Positions 40,201 to 50,643 of a stretch of DNA of 64,000 nucleotides are shown here, piece by piece. The DNA is from Rallus limicola. Its lineage: Eukaryota; Chordata; Aves; Gruiformes; Rallidae. The DNA is taken from positions 53,630,179 to 53,694,178 of the forward strand of contig JAKCOZ010000003.1 of assembly GCA_022605955.1 (NCBI GenBank), written 5' to 3'. The translations under genes were made by a program, and so were the position numbers. The notes beneath the pieces were generated by a model, which was not told the origin of the DNA, did no database searches, and saw only the letters and a list, made by a program, of their open reading frames with translations. Position 1 is the first letter of the stretch. Each line of letters begins with the position of its first letter.

Positions 40201-41002
40201 TCTGCCACATGACTGAATGCACATGTATATTCCTTGTCAGACACATACAATGCAGATATTCTGTGACATTGTGCTTTTGCATATCATGCCTTTTAGATAC
40301 GCTAGGCATGCATGTGAGCATATGATGAAAGAGGTGCTGGCAGGCCCTCATGAAAGAGGGTGACAAAAGACAAGGCTACCAGGACAATCCATTTAGTCTG
40401 ATGCCTACTTTGTCACCATATCCAAACAGCCTTCAAGTAGCCAGGAGGGCCTTAAATGTGTCTGGGTTGTTCTGATGGTATGGATCTACTCAGTCATTTT
40501 AAGTTATTCACTTACATCAGACTGTCTTGAGCATTATATGGAATGCATATGTTCTTAAGAGAAAGAGCCAGAGATTAGTGCTGTCTCATCACCACAATGA
40601 CAACTTACCCACCTTGTCAAAGGACTCAGTTGTGAAGTTACTTTGGGGTGTAAGTCATTGTGAATTTGTCCAGACTCCACAGGGAAGGGAATCAAATGAA
40701 TACAGTCAACATTGAGCAGTTACAGAAGAGGCAGACAGTCCCTTCTTCCACCTATGCCTTAAAAGAAATGCTGGCAACTGCATTTTGTGAGGACACCAGT
40801 CCTATCAATATGTGCTAAGCATAATCTGAGTGTGCCTACAGGATCTGTCTCTTTAGGAAAAATCAGGGGAAGAATGTCTGTTTTGTAGGTCTGATCTAGA
40901 AATCAGACTGCTTTAGAAGCACAATTCCACTCCTGCAAAGCCAAGATGGTAAATGTCTGGAGAACCTTATGGAATTAAAAAGGTTAGCCCCAAACAGAGT
41001 AG
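34241..41002. other. Intergenic, no gene recognised
   Basis: Upstream of ITGA1. The DNA is AT-rich with only short, domain-free ORFs. An A/C-rich low-complexity patch lies near 39,225-39,290. I see nothing else I can support. Confidence 0.7.
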
Positions 41003-41046
41003 TTATAGAATCACAGTTTGGGTTGGAAGGGATCTCAAAGATCTAA
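41003..41046 (-). mobile_element. CR1 3' terminal scrap, minus orientation
   Basis: Reads TATAGAATCACAGTTTGGGT followed by TGGAAGGGATCTCAAAGATC on the plus strand, the reverse complement of a CR1 3' end. It abuts a plus-oriented CR1 piece. Confidence 0.75.
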
Positions 41047-41282
41047 GAAAAATGAAGTTGCACAAGTCCATAGGACTTGATGAAATATATCCGTGGGTTC
41101 TGAGGGAACTGGCAGGAAATTGTGGATGCTCTCTTCCAGAACTAAAGTGTTCAGTGCTAGGTTGGATGGGGGCTTGGGCACTCTGATCTAATGGAGGATA
41201 TCCCTGGCCATAGCAGGGAGTTGTTTGAACTAAATGACCTTCAAAGTCCCTTCCAGGCAAACTATTCTGTGATTCTATGATA
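41047..41282 (+). mobile_element. CR1 fragment, plus orientation, internally deleted
   Basis: Encodes HKSIGLDEIYPWVLRELAGN, a conserved CR1 reverse-transcriptase segment. It then jumps to the CR1 3' end, finishing CAAACTATTCTGTGATTCTA then TGATA, the ATTCTATG-type tail. The 1-2 kb that normally lies between is missing. Confidence 0.8.
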
Positions 41283-44200
41283 TGTAAAATGCCAAAGGAA
41301 TTTACGTGGCTAGATACATAGGAGCACTTCATAGGGTTTTTTTCTGAAAATTCTGAGCTTTCCAGTTAATGGCAACCAGCTCACCATTTGATATTTTGCA
41401 CATGGTGTCAGTATGTGTTTTCTGTGAAACTAAAGCTATGAATTAGTGTCAAGAACATTATGAACTCAGTGGCATTTTTTGTTACTGACTTTCCCAAAAC
41501 TTGTCTCCACACAGAGCGTGGTTGTCAATTTAGTAAGGCATTGTTTTGTAAATCAGATTGGTAGTAAATCCATGCATTTAGAGAATTAAAATTAGAGCAG
41601 TGCATTCAATGATGTGAGATAGATAATGATGCAAGCACTGTAATGACACTATGTAATAAAACTGTTGTCTTATAATTTCTTTTAACCCTTGATATATTAG
41701 ACTAGTTGCTTATTTTGGTTTAATGTCATTAAAAGACTATTAGTAGGGAAAAAATCTTTTAACTGCAGAAAAATCAGTTTTGTACGTTCTTTAAGCATTT
41801 AAAAGCTAATATATGATACAATTTCAAAAGAATTCAAGCTGTTCAATCAGTTTGATTTGATATTTTGCATATCCTGGTGTCTGCAGTCCTGAGATGATAT
41901 TTTATACTACAAAAGTAATTTACTGCATGTGTTTCAAGGCATATTTTATTGACTTTTGCCAAATGTCTAGGTCTGCAAAATATGTAAGAAAACCTGTCAC
42001 AGTGGAAGAATTGTATTTCCACGGGGATGGCCAAAAATGTATTCCAGAGTGAACAGACTTTAAATCAAAGGGATTTATTATGGTTGTTTAGTTCGACCTA
42101 CCTATTGTAGAACACAGAGTTTTGGTATAATATTGTCTTTAATTCAGATAAAAGTATGAAATACTTTTATGTAATATTAGACAAAATGGAATTCCACCAG
42201 TTTAATAGAAAAATGTCAATTGTTATATCTTAGATTTATCGAACCGATTATTTGTTGCCTTCTCCAGCAGAGCTAAGAATTTTCAGATGGACCTTCAACA
42301 CAAGCTGGTAGGGTTGAAGGAGAAGTTAGAGAATGGAACAGAATTAGAACTCATATTGTTGAAATCCGTGCACTGAACATTGCCAATAACTTTAAGCAGG
42401 CAATGGATAATTTTGATTTAGTTCTATTTTTCAGCTTTTTTCATGGCAAGCATCATCTGGTTTATGACTCTTTAATCATGAGTGATTATATGCATAAAAG
42501 TATAACAAGGCATGGTATGTTCTTATGGAAATGCAGCTTTTTACATGAAAATATTGCAACCAGTCCATAAGCTAGCTCAACATATTTCAGTAGCAATTGA
42601 GTTCAGTCATTAGTGTGTTTTTACTGCTTTTAGGAGCTATGATGCAAAATCAGAATTTACAAGTATAATGAATGGACACTATATTTTGGACTATAAATGT
42701 AAATTTATTGGATTGGAATAGGTCTCAGAGACCTATTCAAGGGAGAAAATGCAAGGGGCTTAAAGGGTAAGTTTTGGAATATCTTCAAAATATAAGCGAT
42801 ATTGTGAAGAAAAGGAAAAAACAGTATAATCTTACGTAGCAGAAGATAAAGAGTTAAGCTATAAGTAGTAACATCATTACTCCTGTGTTTACTATTAACT
42901 CAATGTAGGTTCCAGATAACAAACTGTTTTCTTTCCACTCCAGTATAAATAAGAAGAAAACTCTGACCATTTTTGCCTGAAGAAGGGAAATAGAGCTACA
43001 AAGAAGTTATGCTTCTCATTGATAGAGGCTACTTGTAGTTCACAAAGTACTTAGTACTGGCTATCTTTACCTGCAGCTGAACTAAATCATGTGAGTAAAA
43101 TTTATCTGACTAAATGGAGACCTCTTTCCGTGAACTAGTCCTATTAGACTTTTCTTACGATCAATAAATAGAAACAGAATTTCCCAGTGTGTGAAAGATG
43201 TCATATTTTATGAGGTCTAAACAACTAATGACCTGGAACACTTCTCTTTTCTTTCTTGTCTATCTCTGATAGATAGTTGATAGACATAAGTTAAAGAGTT
43301 GAATCCATCCTGGGAATGAAATCTATAATTTAGAAAAATTCATGACAAATATTTTGATGGCTTCATTATGGTCAGAATGTGAACATGTGTTCTGAAAGGG
43401 ATGTACACACTATCTGGAAGGTAGCTAGGATTACAAAAACTGCTTTTCTTTCTCTAATTTTCCACCTACATAATTGATGTAGACACCAAACAGTGCTTAT
43501 GTGTTCATTGCTAGGAAGAAAATTTTTCTACTATGGTGTGGCCCACAGAATAATAAACACAGGGAGATTTCCTTATTCAAAAAATTGTTAAAAGAGAAAG
43601 AAATAACTTCTGACATGATCTATTCAAAGAATGATAGGGGGCATTTTTAGGGACATAAGTCAAGAGTTAAAATGCATTTGAAGTGCATCTGTAATAATGA
43701 ATCTTTTCTGCATATGTTAATAACAAAGATTTTTCTCTATAATTAGAAAAAGATTGACTTGCTTTAAGACTGGAAAAATACTGTTTTCACATATCTTAGT
43801 GATGGCTCATAGTATCAGTATTCCTTGTTTGGAATACATGGGTATTGGTCAAATGATAGTGTATAGTGAGATCTTCTGTCACACAAGGGAAAAAAAAAGA
43901 ATAATGAAGAGATGAGGATGAATAAAGGGTGCCATGATAAGGAAAACAAATTGGAAATTCACCAGATCATTTTCCTTTTGAATTCTCTTAAGTGTTTATT
44001 TGGTCTGTATTGCTAGACTGGAATGCATAGTATATATGGAATTCACAGTCATAGTGCCTGGTCTTTTGTTCTATCCCTTGAAGGAGTTTTTTTCCTGTTT
44101 CCTTCTCTTTGTTCTTACAAGGGCCCTGCTAAAATGCAAGAGAATAATTTTGAGTAAATGTGGTGACCCCATTTGGTCAAGAAAATGGTATTTTCAAAAG

Positions 44201-44850
44201 ATGACAAACATGTTCCTTTTCAGCTTTTAATTTTCGATTTTAATCACCCTTCTAGAGTGGTAGATTGTGCAATTATGCTGTCAGTTTATCAGTTTGATTG
44301 CATATGTGCCATTTTCCCAAGTAATCTTTGAACTTAGCAGTCAGTTTTAGCTCATTCCATTTGAGGGAGAAGATGAGGACTGAGTGTAGTCTTACAAGTC
44401 TGGGGAAGTGTGGGCATTAGTCAGATGAGTATGGGTAGATTAGAGACTAATTGACGTAACATGACGTTATAGCCTCATTCAAAAGGAATGTATTACAGCA
44501 AATATTGAAAGTGAAATAATTTTCTTTCCTTTTACAAGAAACCCAATTAGAAGACTGGTTGCTGTGAAAGGTGTTGTGAATCTCCAGACACTGTTGTGAA
44601 AAACAAGAATCTGAGGAGATATTTGTGGTGGCATACTTCCCCTGCTGGCACTGCCTTTGCCTGACCTTTTCCTGCAAATCTGGATTAATTGATAACCATT
44701 GGTGATGGTTGTGATGTCTGCATCCACCTCACTGTGATTTCCAGGAGACAGGTAACAACACAATAGCCAAGGGCTATCTATGCGAATGTGTCCTCCTGGA
44801 CAGAGCGCTGGTCAGTGTCCACTGGCACCTGCGGGTGGTATGTAAATATT
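41283..44850. other. Intergenic, no gene recognised
   Basis: AT-rich DNA with no ORF of interest and no repeat that I recognise. Confidence 0.65.
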
Positions 44851-44852
44851 AC

Positions 44853-45415
44853 TGTGAGCCAGTCATCTTACTCCATAAGCAGAGCAGCCTGAGGGCCTTT
44901 GAGCTCTTCTGAAACCACAGTGGGCTGCATGTCAGGGTCTCCCCTTGAAAGTGATGCCTCTCAAGATTGTTCCTCCAGGTCGAGAGAACCCTTGTCACAA
45001 CAGATCCACAACAGATCCTCAGTAAGTGAATTGGGAATAAGTGCACTAAACTTTGTGATCTTAGCTAAGAAGTATAAAGATCAATTGTGCGTATGTAATC
45101 CTTTAGACATAAACCACTGACCAAGTCTGAGACTAGGACTGGATCCAGCTGCACCTGGGCTCCTCTCTAAGAAGGAGTTTAGAAAGCAAGGGGGTCCTTT
45201 CTGAACCTCAAGACTTGATGGGAGGCTCCTCCTGACAGCTTCCTCTGACCCTGTTCTCTATACACTAAATAATCAAGATTACCTTACCATCGGACCTTCC
45301 TTGCTGTCCCATTTATTCTCAAACCCTGTTACACCCTTTGTTTTATATCAATAAACATCTTGTTGCCTCTCTCTTAAGAGTGAAGTGCATCCCTCTTACC
45401 TCTCCATCCACAACA
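44853..45415 (+). repeat. ERV 5' LTR (left end tentative)
   Basis: The right end is fixed by the primer site two bases later and by the copy of its last 39 bases at 49733-49771. A TATAAA at 45074-45079 and an AATAAA at 45350-45355 fit LTR promoter and polyadenylation signals. The left end at a TG is inferred from the neighbouring ATATT match. Confidence 0.6.
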
Positions 45416-45417
45416 AA

Positions 45418-45435
45418 TGTGTGTAGTCGGCAGGA
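45418..45435 (+). other. Primer binding site, tRNA-Ser type
   Basis: Thirteen bases, GTAGTCGGCAGGA (45423-45435), equal the reverse complement of the tRNA-Ser 3' acceptor/T-arm region. The expected leading TGGC reads TGTGT here, one base longer. It begins two bases after the LTR-terminal CA, the normal spacing. Confidence 0.75.
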
Positions 45436-45436
45436 A

Positions 45437-46720
45437 GGTAAACAATATCTCAGGTTATTTTTGGAGGCATGGAGTAAACCCAGCTTCTCAAATGAATGGG
45501 TTTGTGGCAATTGTCATAATTGGGAAGCTGTTGAAGAACGCCTTAAAGTAACTAGAGGCCATACAAAGGATGGAAAAGGTGAAAGAATGATCTATAAAAT
45601 GCTGGCTACCTGTTTACAAGCTGCCTATCAAGAAAGGGAAATGAGAGACAAAAGACAGTAGGACCTAGAAAAGGAAATAGAAAGCAGAAGGGTAACTGAA
45701 CTGTTACTGTTCTTAAAAATAGAACAGCTACAGAAACAGTTGAAGAAGAAAAGACGAAAGTTGGGAGAAAAAGTTGAGATGATGCTTATACAGTCTCCCA
45801 CCCCCCTGATATTGTACAACCAGGAAACTAATAGTAGCTCCTGAATACTGGGATGGAGATATCTGAGGTGATTGTAATGAGTCAGAAGATGAGGACCTTT
45901 TGTTCCCTACAAATCCTCCTGGATATGAAATCAGGCCCTTTGTTAAAACAGAAGAAACTGTGGGACCTCGAGGTGGGCTTCAGTATACTATGCAAACCAT
46001 CCCCTGGGATCCATTGCAATTGACAAATTTGCAAGAGAAACATAGCAGAAATGCAGGTGAAACTGAATGTGAATGACTGTTGTGAGTATGTCTAAGTGGT
46101 AGTGACCAAGTAATGTTGAGTAAGGATGAAGCTAATGGATTTTAGGGTCCAGGAGTCTTTAAATTTGGAGCCCAACCCAACAAATATACCCCATTCTATC
46201 ACTAGCCTATTGGGCTGGTGGAATAGACATCATGGAGCAAGGTGAACCCTTCATAATTCCCATTAAATCTCTGAGTGATCTCTCTGCCGCTGTCAGAGAA
46301 GCAACTTGCATGCAAGCCATGCATGAGAGAGGACTCCATGGCATCCCACTATCTGCTGCAGTAAATTTCACAATGTTAAAGCCACTAGTCAGAGCAGCTG
46401 TAGCTATTCTTAAACCTTATCTAGTTGACAAATGAGATGAAATTAAAAGACATACTGAATTCAACAGGCAGAGCAATACTGCTCCTAATCCACTCCCTAC
46501 ATGGGCAGAATTAATGCATGGCATTGTTAACTGATGCCATCATGGAATGATGACATACCATCTGAAAAACAAAAGCCCTGGGGAGATAACAAAGTAAAAC
46601 CTATGAAAGAGAAAACAGAAACTGGACTAAGGGGAAACAAATTCAAAAACTTGCAAACAGAATCTGCAAAATGGAGGAATGAGTTATTAGCCCTAGGCTT
46701 CCAAGAGCTGTGATTCAGGG
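45437..46720 (+). pseudogene. ERV gag remnant
   Basis: Broken gag-like coding. A Lys/Glu-rich probable coiled-coil stretch lies about 45,500-45,780. A capsid-like segment follows at about 46,000-46,540, containing IPWDPLQL and the open piece at 46232-46435. Stops at 45659-45661 and 46433-46435 interrupt it. The product would be the structural polyprotein. It resembles uncharacterised gag proteins common in bird ERVs (family memory, not searched). Confidence 0.6.
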
Positions 46721-46929
46721 CCAGCCTACTGGCAATATCCTGAGTCTAATTAAAGCATTCCAGAGGCGAGACAACAAGAAAGGAGCAAATTTCAAGTCCT
46801 CCTATGCCATCCCCTAGAAAGGGGGACAAACCCTTTCATCCCTCTCTGAAAGGAATTTTAGGACATAGATCCAAAAAACTAGTGACATCTGGCAAAAAAT
46901 TGGGTGTGCCTCTCTGGAAAGTGGAGGCT

Positions 46930-47260
46930 TATCAATGGGTAAATGATGATGACCCATGTATTTTAATTCCAGTTGGTCCTGAATGAAAATTGGTAAAATT
47001 TTTGATAGATACTGGAGACAAATTTCTATACTAGCACATCAAGAGGCTGAGAAGCTGGGTGTGTAACCTGGATGGCAAAAAATTAAAATTACTGGTGTGA
47101 ATGGAGGCAGTAATGTGTGCCCAACTACTAAAGTCAACCTGTGGCTCCCAGGGAAGAAGTGCATATCGACTACGTGCTTTGCAATTAAAGTTTATAATGA
47201 AAATATTTTAGGTTTTGATGTTTTAAACAAATGAACCTGGCACCTACTGAATAGTAGCGT
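46930..47260 (+). pseudogene. ERV protease remnant
   Basis: Retroviral aspartic protease region. LIDTG is encoded at about 47002-47016 with the catalytic DTG at 47008-47016. The next residue is Asp where retroviral proteases usually have Ala or Ser. A stop at 46984-46986 lies just upstream in the same frame. Confidence 0.65.
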
Positions 47261-47519
47261 ATGGTCTGTCGGCTCAAATATAAATTCCAAGCCCAATAGA
47301 AATAGGGAAGCCAGAGTACATGTGCTGTGCAGCCCCTGCGCTCCCCCACTCAAGGATTACAAGCGTATCTCAATATACTATTTCTGTGACAGCATGAAAT
47401 GGAATTTCTGAAGTTATAACTGGTTTGGAGAAATGACATATTATCCCCAGGACCTACTCACCATGCAACTTCCCAGTCTGGCCAGATCAGAAAACAGACA
47501 GGAGGTGGTGATTAACAGT

Positions 47520-48420
47520 TAATTACCTGAATGCTAATACAGCCTCATTAACAGCTGCTCTCTCAAGCATTGCAAATTTATCAGCTACCCTCCAGGCAGC
47601 TGCACATCCCTGGATGGCAGCATCAGGTGTTAAGGATGTGTTCTTTATGGTTCCTGTGAAGGAAGAGGACAAAAATAAATTTGGGTTTAGTTGGGAGGGA
47701 ATACAATGCACCTTTGATAGACTCCCACAAGGGTATAAACACGTAATTGCTCATGCTGCCCTTGCTGAACTTTTGCACAGTCTCAATTACCCCGAGATGT
47801 GAAATTGTACCAATACATAGATGATATCCTGGTTGGAGGAACTTCCCTTGAAAAGGTAGGGGAAGTGGCAGCAGCAGTGTGGCAAGCACTGAATAAAGCA
47901 GAACTTGAGGTTCCACCCCAAAAATGTCAAGGGCCTAGGAAAGAAGTAAAATTCATGGGTACTTGGTGGGTGGCAGGAGATGCAGTAATTCCTCCAGATA
48001 CTTCAAGGAAAAATGATGACCAACAAATGCCTCAGTCAAAGAAGGAACTATAAAAATTAATCAGAACTTTAGGATACTGGAGAAAACATATCCCTGGATT
48101 CTCTATAATTTTCTGTCCATTATACTCACTCTTATGGAAAGGTAAACCCTGGGAGTGGAAATCAGAACACGAAGAGGCAGTAAAAACTTCAACTGAAGAA
48201 TTAAAATCATACCAATCGCTGGGACCAGTCCATCCACACAACCCTATCACAGCTGGATGGGGTTTTGCTGAACAAGCTATTTGCTGTGGTTTGTGCCAAT
48301 CTGGCCCTGGGGCACCACACAGACCATTATTGTTTAGCTCAACCACACTTAAAGAAAAAGAGCAGAGATACTCTGAATGGGAAAAAGGACTCTTCTCTTT
48401 AGTCCCAGCAGTTAAATAAG
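47520..48420 (+). pseudogene. ERV reverse transcriptase remnant
   Basis: Two open pieces, 47614-47802 and 47799-48053, lie in different frames. The first holds palm-region sequence (FDRLPQGYKH) and the second the catalytic YIDD (47814-47825) in the context QYIDDILVGG. A frameshift lies near 47800 and a stop at 48051-48053. Thumb/connection-like sequence continues to about 48.4 kb. Confidence 0.8.
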
Positions 48421-48699
48421 TTGAGAAAATACATCAGGGACAACCTGTGAAAACTAGAGGACCATTTAATTTACTAGAAGCAATCTTAAAAGGGACTGCT
48501 CCTCCAGAGGGAATTGCACAAAACCACACCATCAGAAAACAGTATGCTTATCTCACAGGAGCTGCAGAAAATATGCAGTTAACTTGAAGGACACGCTAAG
48601 GTTTCCAAATTTCAAATGCCCATTAATACAGACCCTGTAGCATAACAACAACCTCTTAAACTTTCACCCATTCTGGACCCACCTCCCGTCACTGAGGAT

Positions 48700-49090
48700 A
48701 CACCAACAGAAAATACTTGGTTTACAGATGCTTCATCAAAAAGAGTAAACAGTAAATTGCAATATAAAGTTGTTGCATTGGATGTTACCACTGGCAAAAA
48801 AGTGGCAGAGGAAGGTGAAGGCAGTGCACAAATAGAAGAAATAAGAGCAGCTGTTTTGGCAGCACAAAATGGAGCAAAAATCATATATGTAGACTCTTAT
48901 GCTGTCTGGGCTGGTGCCACACAGTGGCTCTGTCAATGGGAAACCTTGAATTGGGAGATAAATAGGTCTCCAGTGTGGAGAAATAAAGACAGGCAATTAT
49001 TACCAGATATAGCCAGGAAGAGACGTTTTGGGATGGGTAAAAGCTCATGCTAAGAATAATCAACCAGCCACAAAATGAGATCAAAAAGGT
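48700..49090 (+). pseudogene. ERV RNase H remnant
   Basis: Contains FTDASS (first catalytic Asp), a Gln-Ile-Glu-Glu-Ile-Arg stretch (catalytic Glu), and YVDSYAV (third Asp), in an open piece from 48757 to a stop at 49051-49053. The spacing fits retroviral RNase H. Confidence 0.7.
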
Positions 49091-49109
49091 AGATGAGGTA
49101 ACTAAAATT

Positions 49110-49732
49110 CACACAATCACAATTGTCTGATACCAGATACCACAAATACTGAGTGGTATCAATTAGAAGAATGGTTGCATCAAAACTTAGGCCACACAGG
49201 TAAAGAATCACTTCTTAGTGCTTCTCAGAGTAAAAACTGTCCTGTAAACAGAAAAACCTGTAAAATGATTCTTACAGAATGTCCTCAGTGCAGATGGAAT
49301 TTGCAAGCAGATCACCCTGTTAAAGCATCACCTCTGCATATCAATGAAGGGAAAACTTTCTGGTCTACATGGCAAATTTGATTATATCAGACCACTCAAA
49401 TCCTCTGTGGGATATCAGTACATCCTCACAGGAGTAGAAGTAGTCACTGGCTTATGGCAACTGCATGTGGTCAAGCCAATGGATAAATTGCAGTGCAAGG
49501 GCTATTGTTTTGTTTCTCACATCTGTCTGCTCCTGATGTTATCCAGAGTGCTAATGGTTCATACTTTTCGTGTAAGGAAGTGCAAGACTTGGCAAAGCAA
49601 GAAGGAATTAAGTGGGTATTCCACACCCCATACTTCCTCAATCAAACATGATGGTGAGAAAGAGCTTATTGAAAAGGAACCTCAAACCATATGAAGCTCA
49701 ATGGGATACTCGACATCCCAAAATACTCCATC
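49110..49732 (+). pseudogene. ERV integrase remnant, 3' end lost
   Basis: An N-terminal zinc-binding domain with HQNLGH and a CPQC pair (about 49175-49300), then the start of the catalytic core (DYIRPL near 49380). Frames change at about 49.35 kb and 49.6 kb. The sequence stops abruptly at 49732, where the 39-base LTR remnant begins, so the C-terminal part and everything up to the LTR end is deleted. Confidence 0.65.
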
Positions 49733-49771
49733 AGAGTGAAGTGCATCCCTCTTATCTCTCCATCCACAACA
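49733..49771 (+). repeat. ERV 3' LTR remnant, last 39 bases
   Basis: Matches 45377-45415, the 3' end of the 5' LTR, at 38 of 39 positions (a C/T difference within CTCTTAYCTCTCC), and ends CCACAACA. Confidence 0.85.
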
Positions 49772-50081
49772 ATATTGACCTCCTATTCACTATATACATG
49801 TAGTATTGAAGAAAATTTAGATACTTTGAATGCTCAATTCTGTCTAATAAGATTTCAAATATTTTGAAATCAGCCATTCATTTATATATGTTACATGATT
49901 TACTTTTCTGCTTTTTTCCTTTGAAATAGGGACCAAAACAAAATGCAAGAGAGAATCTGGAATTAAAAAAATAGAATAGCTTCAACAGTATGATTATAGT
50001 ATTATTTTTTAAAATAGTCACATGATTTGAATTTGAAGTACTTTTACTATTGAATTATAACATCTCTAATTAGAGGCAGGT

Positions 50082-50643
50082 TGGGGTTTAAGCCCAGCCA
50101 GCAGCTAAGCCCCACAGCGCTGCTTGCTTGCTCACCCAATAGCAGGATGGGGGAGAGAATCGGAAGAGTGGAAATGAAAAAACTCATGGGTTGAGATAAA
50201 GACAATTTAATAGGTAAAGCAAAAGCCACGCAGACAAGTAAAGCAAGACAAGGGATTAATTGCCCACTTCTGACAGGCAGGCAGGTGTTCAGCCATCACC
50301 AGGAAAGCTGGGCTCCATCACGCTTAATGGTGACTTGGGAAGACATACTCCATCCCTCTGGAAATCTTTCCAGCTTTATGTGCTGAGCATGACATCATAT
50401 GTTATGGAATATCCCTTTGGTCAGTTGGGGTCAGCTGTCCTGGCTGTGTCTCCTCCCAGCTTCTTGCACATCCCCATCCTCCTTGCTGATAGGGTGGGGT
50501 GGGAGGCAGAAAAGGCCTTGGCTCCGTGTAAGCACCACTCAGCAGTAACAAAAACATCTCTGTGTTATCAGCACACAGATCCAAAACACAGTCCTGTATG
50601 AGCTACTGTGAAAAAACCCTCTATCCCAGACCAAACCAGGACA
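50082..50643 (-). mobile_element. Solo LTR of an avian ERV, minus orientation
   Basis: On the minus strand it begins TGTCCTGGTTTGGTCTGGGA, a very common bird LTR start. It continues through a TATA-like CACATAAAGC, and has ATTAAA followed by TTGTCTTTATCTCAACCC, the usual R/U5 pattern. The opposite end is TTGGGGTTTAAGCCCAGCCA. No internal ERV genes adjoin, so it is a solo LTR. A clear target-site duplication was not seen (GGT on both sides at most). Confidence 0.85.

Larger units (their letters stand above)
44851..49776 (+). mobile_element. Decayed endogenous retrovirus with tRNA-Ser-type primer site
   Basis: A plus-strand ERV remnant. In order: a 5' LTR ending at 45415, a primer binding site at 45418, gag-like sequence, a DTG protease, reverse transcriptase with YIDD, RNase H, and integrase with its HH-CC zinc finger. 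Only the last 39 bases of the 3' LTR remain, at 49733-49771. ATATT occurs at 44846-44850 and 49772-49776 and may be the target-site duplication, though two bases (AC) separate it from a canonical TG at 44853. Frames are broken by several stops and at least one frameshift, so it cannot be active. No env is present. The tRNA-Ser site and RNase H style suggest a class III (ERV-L/ERV-S-like) lineage. That assignment is inference. Confidence 0.85.

Noticed and set aside
45421..45440. tRNA gene suggested by tRNA-Ser-like bases
   Set aside because: Only the 3' end complement is present, immediately after an LTR end; it is a primer binding site.
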